NCBI RefSeq assembly: GCF_009763805.1
Contig: NZ_CP046804.1
Location: 3,038,001-3,102,000 of the forward strand
Reading direction: 5' to 3'
DNA from: Vibrio cidicii
Lineage (GTDB): Bacteria > Pseudomonadota > Gammaproteobacteria > Enterobacterales > Vibrionaceae
Length of the DNA stretch: 64,000 bases
The translations under genes and the position numbers were made by a program. Positions 8,904 to 18,718 of the stretch are shown piece after piece (position 1 is the stretch's first letter; each line of letters opens with the position of its first letter). The notes under the pieces are model-generated. The model ran no database searches. It was given only the letters and a program-made list of their open reading frames with translations, and had not been told where the DNA came from.

Positions 8904-10554
8904 TTAGGCACGAAAAGCGGCAACACTTTGTTGCAGTCGCTGGCCACTCACCATTAACTGCTCGCTGGCAGCGGCAACTTGGTTGGCTTGTGCGGCCGCT
9001 TGGTCACTATGCTCGGCGATTTGGCTCAAACTGTCGCTGATTTGGTTGGTGGTGTGAGATTGTTCTACGCTCGATTGAGCGATGTGTTGGTTAAGCTCTA
9101 GGATGGTGGCGATCTGCTGATCAATCTCATGCAGTGCGGTTTGCGCTAGACCAGCTTGCAACTGAGTTTCTTGGGATTGGCGCTGCGTCTGCTCCATCGA
9201 CTTACACACCTCACTGGCCCTTTGCTGCAAGTTGGCAATGATCTGCTGGATTTCATCCGTACTGTGGCTGGTGCGCGTAGCCAAGGTGCGCACTTCGTCG
9301 GCAACCACGGCAAAACCGCGCCCTTGTTCGCCTGCTCGCGCCGCCTCAATGGCCGCATTGAGCGCAAGCAGATTGGTTTGCTCTGCCACGCCGCGAATCA
9401 CTTCCAGTACAGCACCTACTTTTTGCGTCTCATTGGCTAAATCTTGCACGTTTTGCTCAGTTTGCGTCACCGTTGACGATAGGGCGTTCATATAGTCAGA
9501 TGCTTTGCTGATCACTTCACTGCCTTCTTTACCCTTTTGGCTGGCATTTTGCGCCGCCAGCGCCGCTTCTTGCGCTGACTCGGCAACGCCAGTGTTACTG
9601 GTTTGCAGTTGCTTCATCGCATCAGCGACCGAATCGATCGAGCGCTGCTGCATAGTGGCCTTTTGCAGCGCGTGTTGTGCAACCTGAGTCAGTTCGCTGG
9701 CAGAAACCCGTCACATCTTGTGTTACCGGAGTGATGTTTTGTACTATTTGGCGGATCTTACCAGTAAATTCGTTGAACTCTTGAGCCATGTGCGTGAGTT
9801 CATCACGTCCTTCAACGGGTAGCTGCTTGGTGAGATCGCCGTCGCCTTTGGCTATCTCGGCCAGTGCCTCTTTGGTCGCGCGGCAAGGCGCGGTGATGCT
9901 ATTGCCAATCAACGCCGAGAGTAGCAGCATCACAGCAAAAGCGATCGCCAGTTTAAACAGCGATGATTGTGCCCGCTGCCAGATGAGTGCCTGCACATCG
10001 TCAATGTATACCCCTGTGCCAATGATCCAGCCCCACGGTTTAAATTCACTGACATAAGAGAGCTTTTCCACATCCACCTCAGAGCCTGGTTTAGGCCACA
10101 TGTAGTAGACAAAGCCTGCACCGGATTGTTTGACCACTGAGACCATCTCAACAAAGAGCGCCTTGCCCGTCGGGTCCTTGAAGGTGCTGAGATCTTGGCC
10201 ATCTAATTGAGGCTTGATTGGATGCATCACCATGGTTGGCTTTTCGTCATTAATCCAAAAATAATCAGATTTCTCATAGCGCAACGCACTGATGGCTTGT
10301 TTGGCTTGGGTCTGCGCTTCGCTGCGAGAAAGTACACCTGCGCTTTCCAACTGCTGAAAATGGGCCAACACGCTGGTGGCGGATTCGACCAGATGACGGG
10401 TCTTGACCTGTTTGGCTTCGAGCAAATCGCCTTGATAGGCATAAAGCAAAGCGCCAAACGGGATTAAAAGTAGCGTTGAAATAACAAAAGTTAGCAAATA
10501 AAGCCGCTGCTTTATGTTCAAAATACGCAAGCCGAAACTGACCATAACTGTCAC
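8904..10554 (-). CDS. Methyl-accepting chemotaxis protein, frameshifted as given
   Basis: A chemotaxis receptor of about 549 residues read in two frames. The first part (10554 to about 9705) has an N-terminal membrane segment, a periplasmic sCache_2-type sensor ([28 protein letters not shown]), a second membrane segment and a HAMP linker. The second part (to 8904) has the cytoplasmic signalling domain with the hairpin tip [20 protein letters not shown]. The frames join at 9703-9707, where the plus strand reads GAAAC. Removing one A gives a continuous reading through [10 protein letters not shown], so the break is probably a sequence error. The ligand is unknown. It is a single gene with no chemotaxis partners nearby. 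Confidence 0.85.
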
Positions 10555-10741
10555 TCCTTGACGTTGATTGTTTTTATAATTTGATATTTATTCAACTTGC
10601 AATGTAACAAACTGATAACAGCTTCGTATATGCGACTAAAGGAGAGATTTGACTTAAGCGTAAAATTGCCGCGCAACGGTATGAAACGTTGCAGATAAAT
10701 GTGCTTTGACGCGAGGAAAGTCGGGGCGAGCCTTCACTGAA

Positions 10742-11719
10742 TCAATAAGAGATCTGGTTGCTCAACCAGTGCTGATAATCCAACTCAAAGTTTGGCTCGG
10801 CATCAAGCAGCAACTGCAGCATCTCATTGCCTTCGAGAATATCGCAAGGGTCTTGCATTTCTTGCTGCATAATTGTTGAAAGTAATCGTTGTCCGCGCTC
10901 ATCGACGGAGAAAAAGTAAATCAGCAGCCAACTGCTACCGTATAAGCGTAATTTTTCCCGCTGCGCGTCGCGATACCAGTAGGTCTCCTGATTGAATAGC
11001 TCAGGCAAGCCAAGCGGCGTGAAACGCAGTCTATTTTTACCGTCAATCCACTTTTTTGACTCGGCGTTGATTTGGCCGGATTCTGATTGCCAAAGGCCAG
11101 CGAAGAATTCCGCTAAACCTTCATCCAGCCAACCGGGTAAATAGCCCAGCAAGCGGTGATTGACCGCATGGACGATTTCGTGGATTGCGGTGTTGATGGC
11201 CTGTTGCGCATTGCGGTAATAGAGCACTATCTCACCACTACGTAAGCTATAACTGCCTGCGGCCTCATGGCTTCGATCTTGGCTTTGTGCAAACTGTTGA
11301 TAGGATTGAAGGTTGCTAAATAAGTAGAGATCGACCTCAACGGCTTTTAGAGACGCTTTACCTAACAGTGATTGGTAGTAATGCTGTATTGATCTCAGGC
11401 GCGGTTTAAGCTGATTAACGAAATCCTCTGGCAACTCGTCAGCATGAAGGTTGAGATAAAACATGCCGTAATGCAGCGTGTGCTCGCTCCTTTGGAACCT
11501 TGTCTGAGTCGGCTTGGTGCAATCTATCCTGTTTTTACGACGTGGAGTGACTTTTGTCTCTACTTGATATGCCAGCTCGGAAGATTGCCGGGAAGTGGAG
11601 ATGGGCTCGGAAGAGGTTGGGTTAGTCTCTTTAAGGTAAGAGTCACTATGAGTTGGGGCAAAGAAAACGTACAGTAAAATCGCGAACACAACCGATAACA
11701 TTGCATTTCTCACCCACAT
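10742..11719 (-). CDS. Predicted membrane-anchored or secreted gluzincin metalloprotease
   Basis: A 325-residue protein with an N-terminal hydrophobic segment (about residues 5-21) that is either a signal peptide or an anchor, placing the rest outside the cytoplasm. A zinc-metalloprotease motif HEIVH lies at residues 180-184, followed by WLDEGLAEFF with Glu200 and Glu204, one of which would be the third zinc ligand. This fits the peptidase-MA/DUF1570-like gluzincins. The substrate is unknown. GGGAG precedes the chosen ATG. In the pre-island chromosome this gene would have been the neighbour of the fis 3' end. Confidence 0.65.
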   Translation of the reverse strand: MWVRNAMLSVVFAILLYVFFAPTHSDSYLKETNPTSSEPISTSRQSSELAYQVETKVTPRRKNRIDCTKPTQTRFQRSEHTLHYGMFYLNLHADELPEDFVNQLKPRLRSIQHYYQSLLGKASLKAVEVDLYLFSNLQSYQQFAQSQDRSHEAAGSYSLRSGEIVLYYRNAQQAINTAIHEIVHAVNHRLLGYLPGWLDEGLAEFFAGLWQSESGQINAESKKWIDGKNRLRFTPLGLPELFNQETYWYRDAQREKLRLYGSSWLLIYFFSVDERGQRLLSTIMQQEMQDPCDILEGNEMLQLLLDAEPNFELDYQHWLSNQISY

Positions 11720-11909
11720 CTCTCAACTCCCTGCTTGATTCACTCCAGAAACTTCGCTATCGAGTGATAAATTGGCTTGGCAATCAATGTACAAAGTGTT
11801 CAATCATTAAGCAATGCTTACTGCAAAGTGATACGTAGCCAGTTGGTGTTTGACTCGTGTGGAACGATTTGGCGTAGGGCTGATTACAACCAATTTTTAT
11901 GAGCGATAA

Positions 11910-11990
11910 ATAACAAAAAAGTCGCTCTCTATAAAAGAAAAGCGACTTTAAATTCAAATGGTTAACTAATGGGTATTAGTTCATGCCGTA
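11910..11990. repeat. attL: duplicated fis 3' end and terminator
   Basis: An 81-base segment matches 30896-30976 except at three adjacent positions (11972-11974), giving 62 identical bases, three mismatches and 16 identical bases. It contains a copy of the fis terminator (stem AAAGTCGCT / AGCGACTTT) and a copy of the last fis codons. It sits in a 457-base stretch without genes between the metalloprotease and int; the rest of that stretch (11991-12117) is AT-rich with no feature I can name. Confidence 0.9.
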
Positions 11991-12117
11991 GAAACTAAAT
12001 TGCTGTTTTTGTTCGTTTTCATTTGTGTATCCACTCTGTGTTTTTACTTTAAATTTCAGTTATTTAAATTTATTTTTGTTTTAGTTTGTCTTCTCTTTTT
12101 TCTGGTCTTATCATGAT

Positions 12118-12164
12118 CTCGGGGTACATGTGGGGGTACATGGAACCTAGCCATGTACCCCGAG
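12118..12164. promoter_or_regulatory. Island-end binding-site candidate in the int leader
   Basis: A 24-base sequence (12118-12141) occurs again, perfectly and in the same orientation, at 30872-30895 next to the right att repeat. Its first 13 bases, CTCGGGGTACATG, also occur inverted at 12152-12164. The inverted copy ends 12 bases before the integrase ATG at 12177. This is the arrangement expected for integrase arm sites or AlpA/excisionase sites that also control int. Binding is inferred. Confidence 0.65.
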
Positions 12165-12176
12165 GAAAAGGACGTT

Positions 12177-13412
12177 ATGGGCAAACTCTACGACAAGCAT
12201 TTGAAGGCTGTTTTAAATAAATCTCACCTTAAAGTGTTCACTTTGACCGATGGTGATGGATTGGGTGCAAGAGTCTCTTTACAAGGAAACGTTCGTTGGC
12301 AGTTTCGCTATAAGATTAATGGTGCAAGCAAACGTGTCGATCTCGGTGACTATCCTGATTTATCGTTGTTAAAAGCCCGCGAAGAAGCGCAAAAGTGTCG
12401 AGAATGGTTGGCGGAAGGCCATGACCCGAAACTGCAACGTTCCGTGATTCGACAAGAAACTCTTAAGCCAGTTTCTGTACAAGATGCCCTAGAGTACTGG
12501 CTGGTGGAATATGCAGAATCGAATCGTGCTAACGCTGACAAACATCGATCTCAATTTCAAAAACATATTTATCCCTATATTGGTGCTTTGCCGCTCGCAC
12601 AGACGGAAACGCACCATTGGATAGAGTGTTTTGATCGCGTTCGCAAGGGGATTGCTGGTAAGCAGCGTCCAGCACCTGTCGCAGCAGGTTATGTGCTGCA
12701 AAATGCCAAACAAGCGCTGCGTTTCTGCCGAGTTCGCCGCTATGCCACCAGCCGTGTTTTAGATGACCTCACCGTAAATGATGTTGGCAAGAAGCAGCGC
12801 AAAAAGGATCGAGTGCTGACAGCTAAAGAGCTCTCAGATTTATGGAATGCAGTTCAGAGACCGACCAAGTTTCTTCCCTACTACTGCCATTTGGTTAAGT
12901 TTCTCATTGTGTTTGGTGCTCGTACTCAAGAAGTCCGTTTATCAAAATGGAAAGAGTGGGATTTTGAAACTTTGCTTTGGACAGTGCCAAAAGAGCACAG
13001 TAAAACAGATGAAAAAATTATCCGTCCCATTCCTGATGAGCTGGTGCCTTGGTTGCTTCAATTAAAAGCAGACAGCGATAAAGAAGCGTTGATTTTGGGG
13101 GAAGAGAAAAGCCCTGAAACAGTGAGCCAACAAGGTCGCTTCTTCTGGCAGCGCTTAGGTCATGAAGAAGCGTGGACCCTGCATGATATTCGTCGAACGC
13201 TCGCGACGCGCCTTAATGAGCTTGGCGTTGCGCCTTATGTTGTCGAGCAACTTTTAGGGCACAGCTTGGGGGGAGTAATGGCGATTTATAACCGTAGCCA
13301 GTACTTACCTGAAAAAAGGGAAGCGCTCACAATGTGGCTCGAACATTTAGACATTATGACCAACAAAACAAATAATGTGACGTCGATTATTTCCAGCAAA
13401 AGAACAGCGTGA
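12177..13412 (+). CDS. int: Tyrosine integrase, P4 type
   Basis: A 411-residue site-specific tyrosine recombinase. It has the N-terminal arm-binding domain (DUF4102-like, about residues 1-85), a core-binding domain (about 95-180) and the catalytic domain. Catalytic residues are visible: Arg249 in GARTQEV, His336 and Arg339 in LHDIRRT, His362 in LLGHS and the nucleophile Tyr371 in IYNRSQY. I chose ATG 12177 because GAGGAAAAGG precedes it and the product then starts MGKLYDKHLKAV; an ATG 24 bases upstream lies inside the inverted repeat. It would insert and excise the island at the fis 3' end. The stop overlaps the beginning of the fic reading frame, so the two may be cotranscribed. Confidence 0.93.
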   Translation: MGKLYDKHLKAVLNKSHLKVFTLTDGDGLGARVSLQGNVRWQFRYKINGASKRVDLGDYPDLSLLKAREEAQKCREWLAEGHDPKLQRSVIRQETLKPVSVQDALEYWLVEYAESNRANADKHRSQFQKHIYPYIGALPLAQTETHHWIECFDRVRKGIAGKQRPAPVAAGYVLQNAKQALRFCRVRRYATSRVLDDLTVNDVGKKQRKKDRVLTAKELSDLWNAVQRPTKFLPYYCHLVKFLIVFGARTQEVRLSKWKEWDFETLLWTVPKEHSKTDEKIIRPIPDELVPWLLQLKADSDKEALILGEEKSPETVSQQGRFFWQRLGHEEAWTLHDIRRTLATRLNELGVAPYVVEQLLGHSLGGVMAIYNRSQYLPEKREALTMWLEHLDIMTNKTNNVTSIISSKRTA

Positions 13413-13417
13413 GTTTG

Positions 13418-14413
13418 ATGAGCTACCAACCACCTTACACCATTACCAATCAGATTCTTTCGCTGGTGGCCCAAATCAGTGAATGCTTAGGGCGTCTGTC
13501 TGTCAATTGTGCTTCACCTCGTGAGCTGAAGCTGCGCAAGGTTAACCGAGTGAGAACGATTCAAGGCTCCCTTGCTATTGAAGGGAATGAACTCTCTCAA
13601 GAGCAGATCACCGCATTACTGAATGGTAAGCGGGTACTAGCGCCCAAAAAACAGGTTCAAGAAGCACTGAATGCGATAAATGTTTACCAAGAGTTGAATT
13701 CATGGTCTTCACATCGTGAAGTTGACTTGCTGCAAGCCCACGAAGTGTTAATGATTGGCTTGCAGTCTGTGATTGGTCGTTATCGTATGGATGGTGTTGG
13801 TGTTTTCAAGGATGGGCAGGTATTGCATATGGCCCCGCCTGCGGAGCGCGTGCCAAAACTGATGAGTGAGTTATTTCAGTGGTTGGCCAATGACAATAGC
13901 CACCCGCTTATTCGCAGTTGTGTATTTCATTATGAGTTTGAATTCATTCACCCATTCTCTGATGGAAATGGACGTATGGGCAGGCTTTGGCAAACCCTGA
14001 TATTGTCTGAATGGAATTCTCTCTTTGCCCACTTACCAGTTGAGAGCTTTATCTATGAGAATCAGCAAGCCTATTATGATGCGATTAATCGCAGTACGTT
14101 GAAAGCCGATTCAGAGCCGTTCATTGCCTTTATGTTGCAGATGATCTTGAACGCTTTGCAAGAAACCGAAGCGACCACCCCTCAAGCTACCCCTCAAGTT
14201 ACCCCTCAAGTTAAACAACTGCTGGACGTGCTTGAAGGGGAAATGCTCAGAGAAGAAATTCAAGCAATGCTTGGGCTGAAAGATAGAAAATCCTTTCGTG
14301 AGCGATACCTAAAGCCTGCACTTGAGGCTGGCTTAATCGAAATGACCCTTCCAGATAAACCCACCAGCAAGGTGCAGCGTTATAGGAAGAGGAGGGGCAA
14401 TCTCGATATTTGA
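13418..14413 (+). CDS. Fic family protein (probable AMPylase) with C-terminal winged helix
   Basis: A protein of about 331 residues with the Fic motif HPFSDGNGR at residues 178-186, the catalytic site for transferring AMP or another nucleotide moiety to a hydroxyl group. An N-terminal inhibitory helix motif SLAIEGN (residues 51-57) matches (S/T)xxxE(G/N), so the protein should be self-inhibited. A linker of three TPQA/TPQV units (from about residue 254) leads to a predicted winged-helix tail. The target is unknown. It follows int directly; an in-frame GTG at 13409 overlaps the int stop and is an alternative start. No separate antitoxin gene is visible, in line with the internal inhibitory motif. 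Confidence 0.88.
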   Translation: MSYQPPYTITNQILSLVAQISECLGRLSVNCASPRELKLRKVNRVRTIQGSLAIEGNELSQEQITALLNGKRVLAPKKQVQEALNAINVYQELNSWSSHREVDLLQAHEVLMIGLQSVIGRYRMDGVGVFKDGQVLHMAPPAERVPKLMSELFQWLANDNSHPLIRSCVFHYEFEFIHPFSDGNGRMGRLWQTLILSEWNSLFAHLPVESFIYENQQAYYDAINRSTLKADSEPFIAFMLQMILNALQETEATTPQATPQVTPQVKQLLDVLEGEMLREEIQAMLGLKDRKSFRERYLKPALEAGLIEMTLPDKPTSKVQRYRKRRGNLDI

Positions 14414-14470
14414 GTCGCTTTTTGAGGAAAGTGCAGAGGGATGTAAATTCCCCTAGGCTAGGTAGAACGC

Positions 14471-15175
14471 TTATTTACAGCGTTTGAGGTAATGTTTGTA
14501 AGACATCGTTTCTGGCTTCGAAACAATGCGCGTATATTCAAATACGCGTCCATCTTTAAGAATGCCGACGGATGAGATACATAGTAAGGGTTTGTTTTCG
14601 TTTACGCCTAATATCTCACACATGTGTTGGGTAGGCATTATGGCTTCAAAGTCTTGAAATGCGCCATCAATTTCAAAACCGAGTTCATTTTCTAAGTAGG
14701 CGTATTTAGAGCCTTCTAGAGACATTACCTGCATTTTGGGATACATCGCCATTGGCATGTATGAGTCTTCGTAAACAGACGGCACACCATTAATTAGTTT
14801 GAATCGACGGATAAAGTAGACTTTCTCGCCACTTTCAATGTGTAAGATCTTTGCCAGCTCGTCGTCTGCATCGATAAAAGCAAACTCAACAATTTTGTAC
14901 TCAAGACTGCTACTGGCATCAGTAAAGTATTCACTTGTACTTTTCAGCTCCAGCATAGAACCGATCATGGTTTTACCAATAATCGTAGTTCCTGCCCCTT
15001 GACGCTTTTCTACTAAACCAAGCTTTACCAACCCTTCTATTGCTTTTCTGATAGTAATGCGACTGACTGAGTATTGATCAACCAATGCTTTTTCAGTTGG
15101 AAGAGTGTCACCAATCGAGAACTCATCTGAATCTATTCGGCTTTTTAACTCCTGCATTATTTGTTTATACAGCAT
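14471..15175 (-). CDS. GntR-family regulator with UTRA domain
   Basis: A 234-residue HutC-subfamily GntR regulator: winged helix in residues 1-70 (SVSRITIRKAIEGLVKLGLVE region) followed by a UTRA effector-binding domain. It is divergent from the PTS gene across a 283-base region containing a long inverted repeat, so it most likely represses the alpha-glucoside genes and responds to a phosphorylated sugar. The effector is inferred from context only. Confidence 0.85.
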   Translation of the reverse strand: MLYKQIMQELKSRIDSDEFSIGDTLPTEKALVDQYSVSRITIRKAIEGLVKLGLVEKRQGAGTTIIGKTMIGSMLELKSTSEYFTDASSSLEYKIVEFAFIDADDELAKILHIESGEKVYFIRRFKLINGVPSVYEDSYMPMAMYPKMQVMSLEGSKYAYLENELGFEIDGAFQDFEAIMPTQHMCEILGVNENKPLLCISSVGILKDGRVFEYTRIVSKPETMSYKHYLKRCK

Positions 15176-15303
15176 AAGTTACCTCTCTAATTTCTGATGA
15201 AATTATCCCATTGAAAATAATACAAATCAATGACCTTTCTGGGGTGCATCGCAATTAGTCGGTCTTAAAGCACACAATATATGTGCAAAGGTTATCTAAA
15301 GGT

Positions 15304-15335
15304 TATGTATTGTGAGCCATTTCTCACAATACATA
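15304..15335. promoter_or_regulatory. Candidate GntR operator between gntR and the PTS gene
   Basis: A perfect inverted repeat with 13-base arms (TATGTATTGTGAG and its complement) around a six-base centre. It lies about 125 bases upstream of the PTS start and 130 upstream of the regulator start. A smaller inverted repeat GCACA-N7-TGTGC is at 15270-15286. No T tract follows the larger repeat, so it is not a terminator. Confidence 0.55.
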
Positions 15336-15458
15336 TTTTATTTGTATTCGATCACAGTTCATTTGTATTTAATTTGTCTGCTTTTGTGTCTGGGAGTACT
15401 TTGACAGTGTCGAAAGACAAAACACTGTGAAGAAAAATAATCAATTAAGGATTCTGCC

Positions 15459-17084
15459 ATGTTGAGTGCGATACAACGATTAGGCGGAGCAATGTTTACC
15501 CCTGTTTTACTATTCCCGTTTGTCGGGATATTGGTGGGTTTAACCATTGTTCTCAAAAACCCAGTTTTTGTAGGTGATTTGGCCGATAAAAACGGTCTCT
15601 ATTATCAGGTGTTACAAGTTATTGAAGAAGGTGGCTGGACTATCTTCCGCAATATGGCGCTATTGTTTGCTGTTGGATTACCCATTGGTTTAGCAAAAAC
15701 CGCCCATGCTAGAGCGGCCATGGTCGTGATGGTTTCATATCTGGCCTTCAATTACTTTGTTGGTGCAATGGGAGGTTTCTGGGGAGAATACTTCGGTGTC
15801 GACTTTTCTCAACCAATTGGTGGAACCTCAGGATTGACTGAAATCGCAGGTATAAAAACCATCGATACTGGCATTTTTGGCGCTATTTTAATATCTGCAT
15901 TGGTGACTTGGATTCACAACCGTACCTTTGAAAAACAGCTACCTGCATATTTAGGCATTTTCCAAGGTGCTTCTTTCGTAGCGATGCTCTCGTTCTTCGC
16001 GATGCTTCCTTCTGCTTGGCTAACTTTGTATGTGTGGCCTTCAATTCAACATGGGATTTTAAACTTACAGCACTTTATGGTTGAGTCTGGTTCGTTTGGC
16101 GTTTGGTTATATACCTTTCTTGAACGTATCTTAATCCCAACAGGTCTGCATCACTTTGTGTATGCCCCATTTGTGTTTGGTAATGTGGCAACGCCAAATG
16201 GAATTGCTGTGGACTGGTTTACCAATCTAGAAGTGTTCACTCAATCCAGCCAATCTATGCAAGACCTTTTCCCTGCTGGTGGCTTTGCTTTACACGGTAA
16301 CTCCAAGATTTTTGGTTGCACAGGTATCGCACTTGCGATGTACCACACGGCTAAACCAGAAAACCGTAAAAAGGTTGCTGCGTTACTAATCCCTGCCACC
16401 TTAACCGCTGTGATGGTTGGAATTACAGAGCCACTCGAATTCACGTTCCTCTTTATTGCTCCATGGCTATTCGCCATTCACGCGTTGCTCGCAGGAACTA
16501 TGGCAACGGTGATGTATAGCTTTGGTGTGGTAGGCAACATGGGCGGCGGCTTAATTGAATTTGCAACGGGTACTTGGATCCCACTGCTTGGTAATCACAC
16601 CAGTATGGTGGTGACGCAAATCGCGATTGGCTTGTGTTTTACCATTCTCTACTACTTCTTGTTTAAGTACTTGATCGTCAAGTTCGATGTTCCAATTGCT
16701 GGTCGAGGTGAGGCAGAAATGAAACTGCATACCAAAGAAGACTTCAATAAAAAATACGGAATTACGGGTAAAGGAAATCAAGGTACCAGCCCACTGCAAA
16801 TCCAAGCATTTGAGACTATTCATGGCTTAGGCGGCGTTAAAAATATAGCCGATTTAAGTAACTGTGCGACACGTTTACGCGTGACAGTGAAAGATGCAAA
16901 TAAAGTCGAATCCGCTGAATATTTTATGAGTACTGGCGCTGTTAACTTAGTAAAAAGTGGTAATGCAGTGCAGGTAATCATTGGCTTGAATGTGCCACAG
17001 CTACGTGAAGAGTGCGAAAAAATAGTTAATGAATACGAGCCAGAACAACAAGAATCGAAATTAACTCTTAACCCGGTTCGTTAA
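15459..17084 (+). CDS. PTS alpha-glucoside transporter subunit IIBC
   Basis: A 541-residue fused IIC-IIB phosphotransferase permease of the glucose/alpha-glucoside superfamily. The N-terminal IIC domain has about ten hydrophobic segments with GNSKIFGCTG and GITEPLEFTFLF, typical of sugar-binding loops. The C-terminal IIB domain has the phosphorylation site Cys469 in SNCATRLRV. No IIA domain is fused or adjacent, so it would use a host IIA (Crr type). It imports and phosphorylates an alpha-glucoside such as maltose or a similar disaccharide; the exact sugar is inferred from the neighbouring GH4 enzyme, 80 bases downstream. Confidence 0.88.
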   Translation: MLSAIQRLGGAMFTPVLLFPFVGILVGLTIVLKNPVFVGDLADKNGLYYQVLQVIEEGGWTIFRNMALLFAVGLPIGLAKTAHARAAMVVMVSYLAFNYFVGAMGGFWGEYFGVDFSQPIGGTSGLTEIAGIKTIDTGIFGAILISALVTWIHNRTFEKQLPAYLGIFQGASFVAMLSFFAMLPSAWLTLYVWPSIQHGILNLQHFMVESGSFGVWLYTFLERILIPTGLHHFVYAPFVFGNVATPNGIAVDWFTNLEVFTQSSQSMQDLFPAGGFALHGNSKIFGCTGIALAMYHTAKPENRKKVAALLIPATLTAVMVGITEPLEFTFLFIAPWLFAIHALLAGTMATVMYSFGVVGNMGGGLIEFATGTWIPLLGNHTSMVVTQIAIGLCFTILYYFLFKYLIVKFDVPIAGRGEAEMKLHTKEDFNKKYGITGKGNQGTSPLQIQAFETIHGLGGVKNIADLSNCATRLRVTVKDANKVESAEYFMSTGAVNLVKSGNAVQVIIGLNVPQLREECEKIVNEYEPEQQESKLTLNPVR

Positions 17085-17125
17085 AACCAGACGATTAATC
17101 AAAGAATTTTAAACCAGTATTGTAG

Positions 17126-18503
<1,378 letters not shown>

Positions 18504-18521
18504 TTACTGTTACTGGAACCC

Positions 18522-18549
18522 AAATGCCCTGCTAGTGCAGGGCATTTTT
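18522..18549 (+). terminator. Terminator after the GH4 gene
   Basis: AAATGCCCTG / CAGGGCATTT stem followed by T, about 20 bases after the stop codon. Confidence 0.88.
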
Positions 18550-18718
18550 AGCCCCAAGGACTGCAAAATTGCAAAAGCATAGATACACTTATGTGTTTGC
18601 TGTATCTGTATTTCTTTAGCTTCACTTCAGTAATGTTTGGGGGTGGCCTGTATCAGTTCCGTTAATTAAGTCGCTAACATCGTTTGGACATTTCTGAATT
18701 TCGGATCTCAGATTCAAT

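Noticed and set aside
8904..10554. Two separate genes: a sensor protein and a soluble signalling protein
   Set aside because: The two frames overlap and join seamlessly after removal of one base, and together give one normal chemotaxis receptor.
11910..11990. Second, truncated fis gene
   Set aside because: Only the last four codons and stop are present with the terminator; it is the attachment-site duplication and not a gene remnant.
15304..15335. CRP site in front of the PTS gene
   Set aside because: TGTGA and TCACA are present but separated by eight bases rather than six, and the symmetry extends well beyond the CRP consensus. A GntR operator fits better.
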